NCBI GenBank assembly: GCA_050433985.1
Contig: JBNPWE010000007.1
Coordinates: 1-64,000, forward strand
Direction of reading: 5' to 3'
DNA: 64,000 bases
Source: JACIYW01 sp014359745
GTDB lineage: Bacteria > Pseudomonadota > Alphaproteobacteria > Rhodobacterales > Rhodobacteraceae
Under the pieces are notes generated by a model. The model searched no databases. It was not told the origin of the DNA and was given only the letters and a program-made list of their open reading frames with translations. Below are positions 25,449 through 33,079 of this stretch, one piece after another (the first letter of the stretch is position 1; each line of letters begins with the position of its first letter). The position numbers were made by a program, and so were the translations under genes.

Positions 25449-26170
25449 CCGGGGCAAATGATGCGCATCTTCTGATTGTCGATGATGATGAACGCATTCG
25501 GGGCCTGTTGCAGAAATTCCTGATGCGCAATGGTTTCTGGGTCAGCACTGCCCGCGATGCCGCCCATGCGCGGCGCATTCTGGAAGGGCTTGATTTCGAT
25601 CTGATCGTGCTTGACGTGATGATGCCCGGCGAAGACGGGCTGAGCCTGGCACATTTCATCCGCGAAACCCGCGAGACGCCGATCATGTTGCTGACCGCCA
25701 AGGGCGAAACCGATGAACGCATCGCGGGGCTGGAGGCGGGGGCAGATGATTACCTGGTCAAGCCGTTCGAGCCGCGCGAGCTGCTGCTGCGCATCAATGC
25801 CATCCTGCGCCGGGTGCCAACCCCGCCGGAGGTCGAGACGCGGCCAAAGCTGCTGACACTGGGACGGGCGCGGTACGATGTGGAACGCGGCGAATTGTGG
25901 ATGGATGACAGCCCGATCCGGCTGACCGCGACCGAGGCGGCGCTGATGCGGATCTTTGCCGCGACGCCGGGCACCGCGATCAGCCGCGGGCGGCTGGTCG
26001 AGGATCTGGGGCGCGACAAGATACAGGGCGAACATGCGCAGGAACGCGCGGTCGATGTGCAGATCACCCGCCTGCGCCGCAAGATAGAGGCAGACCCGAA
26101 ACAGCCGCGCTATCTGCAAACGGTGCGCGGTGCGGGTTACATGCTGGCGCCCGACGGTCTGTCGAAATAA
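25445..26170 (+). CDS. petR: OmpR/PhoB-family response regulator, PetR-like
   Basis: This 241-residue two-domain regulator has a receiver domain (about 8-122) with acidic pocket DDD (13-15), phospho-acceptor D57 in LIVLDVMMPG and the conserved Lys in LVKPFEP. The DNA-binding winged helix (about 140-238) ends YLQTVRGAGYML. No histidine kinase is adjacent, as in the R. capsulatus petPR operon. Its last 34 bp overlap the 3' end of convergent dapE. Confidence 0.85.
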   Translation: MTGANDAHLLIVDDDERIRGLLQKFLMRNGFWVSTARDAAHARRILEGLDFDLIVLDVMMPGEDGLSLAHFIRETRETPIMLLTAKGETDERIAGLEAGADDYLVKPFEPRELLLRINAILRRVPTPPEVETRPKLLTLGRARYDVERGELWMDDSPIRLTATEAALMRIFAATPGTAISRGRLVEDLGRDKIQGEHAQERAVDVQITRLRRKIEADPKQPRYLQTVRGAGYMLAPDGLSK

Positions 26171-27303
26171 TCGCCCAGGATACGGCGGTAGATCGCGGCA
26201 AGGGCGGTGATCTGCGCCACCTCGACCCGTTCATCGACCTGGTGCATCGTCCTGCCCACCAGCCCGAATTCCACCACCGGGCAGTGGTTTCTGATGAACC
26301 GCGCATCCGATGTGCCCCCCGAGGTGGACAGCACCGGCACCACCCCGGTTTCCGCCTGCACCGCCGCCGACACAAGGTCTGACAACGGCCCCGGCGGGGT
26401 GATGAAGCTTTCGCCCGACACCTCTATGCGCAGATCAAGGGTGGTGCCGGTGCCATTCGACACCTCGGCGGCAAGACCGCGCAGCCAGTCCGACAGGCTG
26501 TCAGAGGTATGCGCATCGTTGAAGCGGATGTTGACGGTGGCGGTGGCCGCGGCCGGGATCACGTTGTTGGCCGGGTTGCCGGTGTCGATCGTGGTCAGCG
26601 CCAGGGTAGAGGCATCGAAATGCGCGGTGCCCTCGTCCAGCTTGTGGCTTGCCAGCCGGTCAAGCAGGCGCACCAGCACCGGCAGCGGGTTTTTGGCGCG
26701 GTGCGGATAGGCGGCATGGCCCTGCACGCCGGTGGCGGTGATATAGGCGGTCATCGACCCGCGTCGGCCGATCTTGATCATCTCGCCCAGGCGGTCGGGG
26801 CAGGTGGGTTCGCCGACAAGGCAATCGGTCATCGCCTCGTCATTGTCCGCCATCCAGTCAAGCAGCGCGCGGGTGCCGTCACGGCCCGCGCCCTCTTCGT
26901 CGCCGGTGATGGCCAGGATGATCGCGCCATCGGGCGGTGTTTCGCGCGCGAAACATATGGCCGCCGCAACAAAGGCGGCGACGGCCGATTTCATGTCGGT
27001 GGCGCCGCGCCCCCAAAGGTGGCCGTCGCGGATTTCGGCCCCGAAGGGATCGACCGACCAATCGGCCGCCTGTCCGACCGGCACCACATCCGTGTGGCCG
27101 TTGAAGCCAAAGCTGCGCGGGTGCCCCTTGGGCCCGAAGCGCGCGAAAAGATTGGCGATGCCGCCGCGATCGACCCGCGTACAGGTAAAACCGGCGTCGC
27201 GCAGCACCCCTTCCAGCAGGGTCAGCGCGCCGCCCTCTTGCGGTGTGACAGACGGGCAGCGCACCAGCCGCGCGGTCAGATCGACGGGATCGGGATGGGT
27301 CAT
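26137..27303 (-). CDS. dapE: Succinyl-diaminopimelate desuccinylase
   Basis: This 388-residue M20-family zinc enzyme hydrolyses N-succinyl-LL-2,6-diaminopimelate in lysine and peptidoglycan-precursor synthesis. The metal/catalytic motifs FNGHTDVVPVG, WGRGATDMKSAVAAF and TGDEEGAGRDGT, the dimerisation domain around GHAAYPHRAKNP, and the C-terminal FGLVGRTMHQVDE are all present. The ATG at 27303 starts MTHPDPVDLTARLV, as expected. It overlaps petR tail to tail by 34 bp. Confidence 0.95.
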   Translation of the reverse strand: MTHPDPVDLTARLVRCPSVTPQEGGALTLLEGVLRDAGFTCTRVDRGGIANLFARFGPKGHPRSFGFNGHTDVVPVGQAADWSVDPFGAEIRDGHLWGRGATDMKSAVAAFVAAAICFARETPPDGAIILAITGDEEGAGRDGTRALLDWMADNDEAMTDCLVGEPTCPDRLGEMIKIGRRGSMTAYITATGVQGHAAYPHRAKNPLPVLVRLLDRLASHKLDEGTAHFDASTLALTTIDTGNPANNVIPAAATATVNIRFNDAHTSDSLSDWLRGLAAEVSNGTGTTLDLRIEVSGESFITPPGPLSDLVSAAVQAETGVVPVLSTSGGTSDARFIRNHCPVVEFGLVGRTMHQVDERVEVAQITALAAIYRRILGDYFDRPSGASM

Positions 27304-27658
27304 CGGGGCCTCGTATCGGTGCCGGTTGGGTTGGCTTGGCCTAGCGGTTCTGGCTGCGCCGTGCAATCGCGGAGGCGATGACGCACGGCCCCTGACGGCG
27401 GCCCCTGACGGCGCCCATGTTCGAAACAGTTGTGGCACAGCGGCCACCGATCAGGGCTTCGTGCCATTCCCCAGGCATTTAACATTAGGAAATTTGGAAA
27501 AGCCCCAGTAAACATTGAAAAAAAGAGTTCAGAGGCAGTACAGGCAAAGCCAGGGACAAAACGGCCGTCAAAAGGCCAGGTCCACGGCAAAAGAAAATAT
27601 CGGGCCAAACCCGGCGCGGATCAACAGCTTGTGCTGCCCCTAAGTATAGGGGGCAGAT
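27304..27658. other. 355-bp non-coding stretch upstream of the Hint gene
   Basis: The first part is GC-rich and carries a tandem 13-bp direct repeat, GGCCCCTGACGGC at 27387-27399 and 27400-27412. From about 27470 to 27610 the composition becomes strikingly A-rich (CATTTAACATTAGGAAATTT, then GTAAACATTGAAAAAAAGAG), unlike the rest of the window. The sequence TAAGTATAGGGGG directly precedes the start at 27659. I infer a promoter or leader for the Hint protein gene. No ORF with a ribosome-binding site was seen. Confidence 0.5.
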
Positions 27659-29248
27659 ATGGTTAGAGCAACGCAACTTCCGGTCAACACCAACGCTTCG
27701 GCAACCCAGATGGCCGAGACGATCTTTGGCGATGGCGTGACCGTTGTCGGGGCCAGTTATACCGGCGACCGGGATTCTTCGGGCATCTATTCAAACGGCG
27801 ATTCCGTGTCGCCCGACGTGACGCCCGGTGACACCGGTGTCATCCTGTCGACGGGCGACGCGGGTGATTTCACCAACCGCACCAGCAAATACAACAACGC
27901 GAACCAAAGCAGTTCGCATTCCACCAACACCAGTGGCGTGAACAATAACGCCGATTTCAACGCGCTGGCGGGCACCAATACCTATGATGCGTCGATGCTG
28001 GATGTCGATTTCATCCCCACCGGCGACACGCTGACGATGCAATTCGTGTTTGCTTCGGATGAATATCCCGAATTCACCAATTCGCTGTTCAACGATGTGA
28101 TGGGGGTGTGGGTGAACGGCACGTCGGTGCCACTGGTGATCGGAGAGGGGCAGACCTCTGTCAACAACATCAACCAGACCAGCAATATCAACCTTTATAA
28201 TGATAACACCTCCAGCCAGTTCAACACCGAGATGGACGGCTTTACCGTTACCCTGACGCTGAAGATGGCGGTGACCCCCGGCGAGGTGAATTCAATCCGG
28301 ATCGGCATCGCCGATGTCAGCGATGCCAATTACGACAGCAGCATCCTGATTGCCGGCAACAGCGTACAGACCGGGCTGATCGCGTTGGATGACGAACTTC
28401 AGGTCGCACCGGGCGAAAGCACGACGATCGATGTGCTTGGCAATGATCAGGGCCCGCCCGGCAGCACGCTGACCATCACCCAGATCAACGGGCAGGACGT
28501 GACGGCGGGTTCGACGGTGACGCTGGCCACCGGCCAGCAGATCACCCTGAACGCCGACGGCACGCTGACCGTGCTCGCCGATGCCGATGAGGAAAGCGTC
28601 AATTTTTCCTATACGGTGGCCAATGGCAACGGGAACGGCATTTCCGACACGGCCTTTGTAACCCTGAATTCCATACCGTGTTTCGTTGCGGGCACGCTGA
28701 TCCGCACCCCCGATGGCGAGGTGCCGGTCGAATCCCTGGCCAAGGGCGACCTGGTGCTGACCCATGATGACGGGCCGCAACCGCTGCGCTGGATCGGGCG
28801 GCGGACGGTCGAGGCCGTGGGGGTGCTGGCCCCGATCGAGATCCGCGCAGGCACGTTCGGGCCGCATCGCACGCTGTTGGTGTCGCCGCAGCACCGGGTG
28901 CTGATCCGCGATGCGCTTGCCGAACTGTGGTTCGGCGAGGCCGAGGTGCTGGTGTCGGCCAAGGATCTGGTGAATGGCCGATCCGTGAAGGTGCGCGCGG
29001 GCGGGATGGTCGAATATGTGCACATCCTTTTTGACCGGCATCAGGTTGTCTGGTCCGAAGGGCTTGCCACCGAAAGCTTTCTGCCAGGCCCGCAGACCAC
29101 CGCCAGTTTCGAGCGGGCGATCGTTGAGGAAATATGCACGATTTTCCCCGAGATTGATCCGCAAAGCGGGCTTGGCTACAGCCCCGCCGCGCGCCGGTCG
29201 CTGCGCCGGTATGAGGCACAGGTGCTGTTCTCGCGTGCTGCGGCATGA
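27659..29248 (+). CDS. Choice-of-anchor L / Hint-domain protein (secreted, autoprocessing type)
   Basis: This is a 529-residue acidic protein. Residues about 10-240 form a choice-of-anchor-L-like domain rich in Asn/Asp/Ser/Thr (FVFASDEYPEFTNS is typical). Residues 242-338 look like a cadherin/VCBS-like beta repeat (IDVLGNDQGPPGSTLTITQI). Residues 341-500 are a Hint_2 domain with the nucleophile C341 in PCFVAGTLIRTPDG, H412 in SPQHRVLI and H461 in FDRHQVV. There is no Sec signal peptide, so type I or another leaderless secretion route is likely. The Hint domain could cleave or transfer the upstream segment. A strong AGGGGG ribosome-binding site precedes the ATG. Confidence 0.85.
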   Translation: MVRATQLPVNTNASATQMAETIFGDGVTVVGASYTGDRDSSGIYSNGDSVSPDVTPGDTGVILSTGDAGDFTNRTSKYNNANQSSSHSTNTSGVNNNADFNALAGTNTYDASMLDVDFIPTGDTLTMQFVFASDEYPEFTNSLFNDVMGVWVNGTSVPLVIGEGQTSVNNINQTSNINLYNDNTSSQFNTEMDGFTVTLTLKMAVTPGEVNSIRIGIADVSDANYDSSILIAGNSVQTGLIALDDELQVAPGESTTIDVLGNDQGPPGSTLTITQINGQDVTAGSTVTLATGQQITLNADGTLTVLADADEESVNFSYTVANGNGNGISDTAFVTLNSIPCFVAGTLIRTPDGEVPVESLAKGDLVLTHDDGPQPLRWIGRRTVEAVGVLAPIEIRAGTFGPHRTLLVSPQHRVLIRDALAELWFGEAEVLVSAKDLVNGRSVKVRAGGMVEYVHILFDRHQVVWSEGLATESFLPGPQTTASFERAIVEEICTIFPEIDPQSGLGYSPAARRSLRRYEAQVLFSRAAA

Positions 29249-29276
29249 CGGGAGCTGCGGGGTGATCGGGGGCTGA

Positions 29277-30467
29277 ATGACCGTTGCGCGACGCCATATG
29301 CCGGAAACCGGGCCGCCTGCGGGCGGGGCGGGGGCGGTCGCCGGTTCGGTCATCCGGTTGCGCGAACCTGCGCGGGCGCCCGGCGCGCCGATATGGCGGC
29401 TGGTGTCGGGCGCGCCGGGCGAGGGGGCGGTGCCAACCCGGCCCTGGGGGCCGGGCGCGGGCGCCATCGGATGCGGATCGCTGGTGGTGGAATGCCGGTT
29501 TCCCGACACCTGGCGCGGCCACAGAACCCTGATCCATCACCGGCAGGACAATAGCCAGACCCATGATTTCATGCTGGGCATCGACGCCGAAGGCGGGGTT
29601 TCCCTTGCCCAGCGGCAGGGCGGGCGACTGTTGCGGGCCGGGGCGCCGGTGCCCGGCGGCGGCCTGTCGGGGGCGGTGATCCTTGGCTATCACTGGGACG
29701 AGGCGGCGCGGTTCTGGTCGCTTGCGATCGAGGATGTCCTGACCGGCGAGGTGTCGGTAAGCACCGGCCACGATCCGCAGCCATTTCCCGCGCAGGCGCT
29801 TGGCGCGATGATCGATGCGAGCACAGCGGGGCCGGATGATGCGGTGATCTGGGTCGGCGTCGCCGAAGGGCGCATGCCGGTGGCGGGCCCGATGCCGGGC
29901 CTTGCCGCCCAAAGCCTGATCCTGACGCCGACAGGCTATGTCGCGGCGGCCGATTTGCGCCCCGGCGATCTTGTGACCACCCGCGACATGGGCGCGCAGC
30001 CGCTTTTGTGGTCGGCGGGGGTGCGGATGCCCGGCCGGGGGGCCTGGGTGCCCGAGGTCATTCGCGCCAACTATCTGGGCGCGCGGCGCGATCTGTGCGT
30101 GCTGCCCCGCCAGAGGATCGTGGTCGGCGGCGCCGAGGTGGAGTATCTTTTCGGGGAAGAAGAGGTTCTGGTCGAAGCCGGGTATTTCGTGCATGGCCGC
30201 ATGGCGGTGTCAGCCCCGTCGGGGGGGATGACGCAGTATATCGGGCTGGTGTTTGCCGAACCCGATCTGATTTGCGCCAACGGGTGCTGGGTTGAAAGCC
30301 TGTGGTTGGGCACGCTGGCGCGGCACCCCGAACGGGTTGCGGCGTCATGCCTGGCGGGCGCCGCGGCGCGGCTGCCGGTGCATACCCACACCGCGCGCCG
30401 GGTTCTCAAAGGGTACGAGGCGCGCACCCTGGCCGCTATGCGGGTGCAGAACGGCATTCACCGCTAG
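29277..30467 (+). CDS. Hint-like protein with degenerate catalytic site
   Basis: This 396-residue protein starts 28 bp after the previous gene. Residues about 60-190 look like a beta-sandwich (LVVECRFPDTWRGHRTLIHH, FWSLAIEDVLTGEVSVSTG). Residues about 206-345 align with the Hint domain upstream (LTPTGYVAAADLRPGDLVTT against IRTPDGEVPVESLAKGDLVL). The nucleophile Cys is Gly208, the block-B His is Gln279 and the later His is Pro329, so self-cleavage is not expected. The tail RRVLKGYEARTL matches RRSLRRYEAQVL in the neighbour. It probably works with, or regulates, the active paralogue. Confidence 0.8.
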   Translation: MTVARRHMPETGPPAGGAGAVAGSVIRLREPARAPGAPIWRLVSGAPGEGAVPTRPWGPGAGAIGCGSLVVECRFPDTWRGHRTLIHHRQDNSQTHDFMLGIDAEGGVSLAQRQGGRLLRAGAPVPGGGLSGAVILGYHWDEAARFWSLAIEDVLTGEVSVSTGHDPQPFPAQALGAMIDASTAGPDDAVIWVGVAEGRMPVAGPMPGLAAQSLILTPTGYVAAADLRPGDLVTTRDMGAQPLLWSAGVRMPGRGAWVPEVIRANYLGARRDLCVLPRQRIVVGGAEVEYLFGEEEVLVEAGYFVHGRMAVSAPSGGMTQYIGLVFAEPDLICANGCWVESLWLGTLARHPERVAASCLAGAAARLPVHTHTARRVLKGYEARTLAAMRVQNGIHR

Positions 30468-30493
30468 CGGATTTCAGTCGGTAGGGTTCATTT

Positions 30494-30606
30494 CCTTGAC
30501 GGGTGCGCGCATGGCGGGCGCGGGATGCGTATTTTTGCCAAGATGAAGCGTCATGGCATTTTCTTGTGCCGTCAGGATGCGGGTCTGATTGAGCGCAACC
30601 ACACGC
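30494..30606 (+). repeat. Dispersed 3'-end repeat, long form (copy 3)
   Basis: A 113-nt copy with CCTTG start, GCGTATTTTTGCCAAGATGA core, TTTTCTTGTGCCGTCAGG block and GGGTCTGATTGAGCGCAACC followed by ACACGC. It fills the convergent interval between the second Hint gene and the SCO gene and ends on the SCO stop codon. Confidence 0.85.
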
Positions 30607-31232
30607 TAACCGCCGTGGGTGACGTATCTGGTGACGATCTGTGCTGCGCGCGCCGCCGACAGAATCGGCGGAAACAGCGTGACCACCGTGCCCTGCGGAT
30701 CAAGCAGATAGACATGGCTGCCGTGGGCATAGACCGGCCCATCGACGGGATCCTCGAACACCACCCGGCTTTCGACCTGAAACGCCCGATAGGCCTGATC
30801 AAGGGCGGCACGATCCCCGGTCAACCCGATGAAATCCGGGTGGATGCGGGCAAGGGCCGGGCCCATGGCCGAGACCGTGTCACGGGCCGGATCGACGGTG
30901 ATCATCACCGGTGTCGCTGTGATGCCATTTGCTGCCAGCAGATCTACGGTTTCGGCGATCATCGGCAGGGCCACCGAACAGATGCTGCGGCAATTGGCAT
31001 AGCCAAAGAACAACAGTTGGAACTGCCCGCGCGGGTCTGGCGCGCGGCGCGGGGTGCCGGTTTGATCGATCAGGGAAAACGCCCCGCCAATCTGAAAGGG
31101 CAGCGGCGTGACTGGATCGGCCGCCTTTTCGGGGCCGGGCCCGGCGTGATCGGCCCCGTCATGCGCGCGTGCGATCCCGGTGATTGCAAGTGTCAGGGAA
31201 AGGGCCAGGGTGACGGCGCGCAGCCCGATCAT
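30606..31232 (-). CDS. SCO1/SenC-family copper chaperone-like protein
   Basis: This 208-residue periplasmic thioredoxin-fold protein has a signal peptide (ALSLTLAITGIARA). The SCO metal/thiol site is complete: C81 and C85 in CRSIC, plus the distal His in HGSHVYLLD near residue 170. SCO proteins deliver copper to cytochrome oxidase or act as thiol-disulfide reductases. Here it is the last of three co-directional exported-protein genes and overlaps the preceding one by 4 bp. No oxidase gene is nearby, so the client is unknown. Confidence 0.88.
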   Translation of the reverse strand: MIGLRAVTLALSLTLAITGIARAHDGADHAGPGPEKAADPVTPLPFQIGGAFSLIDQTGTPRRAPDPRGQFQLLFFGYANCRSICSVALPMIAETVDLLAANGITATPVMITVDPARDTVSAMGPALARIHPDFIGLTGDRAALDQAYRAFQVESRVVFEDPVDGPVYAHGSHVYLLDPQGTVVTLFPPILSAARAAQIVTRYVTHGG

Positions 31233-31792
31233 GGAAACAGCTCTTTCAGGTAGGTCGCATCGGTTTCCAGCCCGAGGCCAAGATATCCCGTTGCCCCGAT
31301 CATAGCGTTGATGCGCGGATCATTGCGAAACCAGGCGCCATCGTCGGGGGCCTGCGGGTTTGCCTTGGCCCAGTTTGCCACCCAGCGCGTGGCATTCGTC
31401 CAGTCGGCGGCACCCGCTGGGCGCAGCTTTTGCACCGCATAGATGTTGTGCGCCCCGATCGCCGGATCTTCGATCATCAGCCCGTCCACCTCTACCATCC
31501 CGCCGCAATGGGGCAAAAGATCGACAACCGCGCCGGTAAAGGGTTCGGCGTTCTTGTTGGGCAGGATCAGCGCATCATCGGCGGATCGCAGCAGGCCAAG
31601 TTGCCGCGCGCCGCCGCCGCATGCATCCGGGCAATCGCCGGTCAGGGTGCAAAGCACATCGACCACCTTTGCGGTAAAGCGCGCAGGCCTTTCGCCGGGC
31701 AGGCCCCAGGATTGTGCATCGGAACCGGCCGAGAAATCGTCGGCAAGGGCGGGGGTGGCGCAAAGGCACAGAAGTGCGGCAAGATATTTCAT
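31229..31792 (-). CDS. Exported Cys-containing protein of unknown function (OB-like)
   Basis: This 187-residue protein has a clear signal peptide (AALLCLCATPALA). The mature part has a beta-rich segment with FTAKVVDVLC, a CTLTGDCPDACGG cysteine cluster, GLLRSADDALILP, and a further HCGGMVEVDG segment. This resembles an OB-like exported domain and is distantly similar in layout to the next gene upstream (VxGEVxDxxC, Cys cluster, GLL). The C-terminal ~70 residues are alpha-helical. I do not recognise a named family. Overlap with the SCO gene suggests joint expression, perhaps in metal or thiol handling. Confidence 0.65.
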   Translation of the reverse strand: MKYLAALLCLCATPALADDFSAGSDAQSWGLPGERPARFTAKVVDVLCTLTGDCPDACGGGARQLGLLRSADDALILPNKNAEPFTGAVVDLLPHCGGMVEVDGLMIEDPAIGAHNIYAVQKLRPAGAADWTNATRWVANWAKANPQAPDDGAWFRNDPRINAMIGATGYLGLGLETDATYLKELFP

Positions 31793-31799
31793 GGCAGCC

Positions 31800-32258
31800 C
31801 TATTTCGGTTCGGGAATTGCGAAGGGGGGCACCGGCCCGAAAACCGTGTGGGATTGGTTGGTGATGCCTTGGTCGGCGATCACCTTTTCCACCACCAGAT
31901 AATTGATCCCATCGCGCGCATAAAAGATGCCGTCGGCTGTCACCTCGTGGCTGGCAAGGCGCAACTGCGTGTCGCCGCTGGCAGATGTGGCATCGCCTTC
32001 GATTTTCAGTACCATGTAAACCGTGCCGTCGCTGGCCAGCAGCCCCACCGGTATGCCCCCCGCCGAACACCACAGCGCGCAGGTGTGATGTGCTGTGCCC
32101 TGAATGGCGTCCGGCCCGCCCATGACGCCCGAATAATAACACCAGGTATCGATGACCTCGCCGGTCACGGTGATCCGCTGGCCTTCGGCGGCATGGCCCG
32201 CGAACGGCGCGCAGATCAGGGCCGCCATCATGCAGATGGTGTGTGGTGATTCGAACAT
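31800..32258 (-). CDS. Exported protein with GEVxDxxC and HHxCxxxC motifs
   Basis: This 152-residue protein has a signal peptide ending near GHAAEG. The mature region starts ITVTGEVIDTWCYYSG and continues HHTCALWCSAGGIPVGLL, a pattern I recall from small exported beta-barrel proteins of unknown function. The two Cys with the adjacent His pair could bind copper, zinc or a similar ion, or form a redox pair analogous to the SCO CxxxC. The ATG at 32258 is preceded by GGGGGAAA. It heads a three-gene unit ending with SCO. Confidence 0.65.
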   Translation of the reverse strand: MFESPHTICMMAALICAPFAGHAAEGQRITVTGEVIDTWCYYSGVMGGPDAIQGTAHHTCALWCSAGGIPVGLLASDGTVYMVLKIEGDATSASGDTQLRLASHEVTADGIFYARDGINYLVVEKVIADQGITNQSHTVFGPVPPFAIPEPK

Positions 32259-32270
32259 CGCATTTCCCCC

Positions 32271-32305
32271 ATTCGTCTGCCGGAAGCCATTCGTCTGCCG
32301 GAAGA
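32271..32305. repeat. 18-bp tandem duplication upstream of the Cys-motif operon
   Basis: ATTCGTCTGCCGGAAGCC at 32271-32288 is followed immediately by ATTCGTCTGCCGGAAG at 32289-32304. The duplication sits about 13-47 bp upstream of the start at 32258, in the presumed promoter or leader. It may be a regulatory half-site pair or simple slippage. Confidence 0.6.
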
Positions 32306-32371
32306 TTGTCTCATGGGCGTGCGGAATCACAAAATCAAAAAACCCCCCATTCGGACGTGCACACAAAGGTT

Positions 32372-33079
32372 TTACCGCTGAGGCATGCGCGCGATCAGCT
32401 TGACCACCTCTGGGCCGAGGGCTTCGACGATACGCTTGACGCCTTCGGCGTTGGGGTGGATGCGGTCGGGTTGCAAGAGATCGGTCTGCATCCGGCCAGA
32501 GGCGGCCCCATCGGCCCCGGTGATCGGGCCGAGCATGTCGCGCACCAGAAGCGTGTCGAATTCGGCGGCAAGATCGACATACATCGCTTCGAAATCGCGT
32601 TTGTAATCGGGGCCGTAATTGCCGGGTGCGGGCAGGCCGATCAGCAGCACCGGCAGGTTGTGCGCCTTTGCCACCTCAAGAATGCCGCGCAGGTTGGCGC
32701 GGCTGTTGGCCGGATCGATGCCGCGCAGCAGGTCATTGCCGCCAAGCGCCACGATCATCGCGTCAACCCGATCGGTCAGCGACCACTCTACCCGCGACAG
32801 CCCGCCCGCCGTGGTGTCACCCGACACGCCCGCGTTCAGCACCACCGCATCGTGCCCCCGCGCGGCCAGCCAATCCTGCATCTGCGGCACAAGCCCGTCT
32901 TCGACCGGCAGACCGTAGCCCTGTGTCAGGCTGTCGCCAAGCGCCAGGATGGTGACCGGTTCGGCATGGGCGATGCCGACCGCTGCCCAAAGTGCCACGC
33001 ACCAAACTGCCGCCAGGCGCTTGCACCTTGCGGCCAGCGCGCCATATGCAAGGATTGGTAACCCGAGGAATTTCGACAT
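32372..33079 (-). CDS. tesA: GDSL-type arylesterase / lysophospholipase, TesA-like
   Basis: This SGNH-hydrolase of about 235 residues has a signal peptide (LAAVWCVALWAAVGIAHA) followed directly by block I LALGDSLTQGYG with the catalytic Ser, block III GGND, and block V DRIHPNAEG with the catalytic Asp/His. It should be a periplasmic esterase. The position divergent from ybbA-ybbP matches E. coli tesA. The ATG at 33079 shares bases with the ybbA ATG, so a start further inside the gene is possible. Confidence 0.9.
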   Translation of the reverse strand: MSKFLGLPILAYGALAARCKRLAAVWCVALWAAVGIAHAEPVTILALGDSLTQGYGLPVEDGLVPQMQDWLAARGHDAVVLNAGVSGDTTAGGLSRVEWSLTDRVDAMIVALGGNDLLRGIDPANSRANLRGILEVAKAHNLPVLLIGLPAPGNYGPDYKRDFEAMYVDLAAEFDTLLVRDMLGPITGADGAASGRMQTDLLQPDRIHPNAEGVKRIVEALGPEVVKLIARMPQR

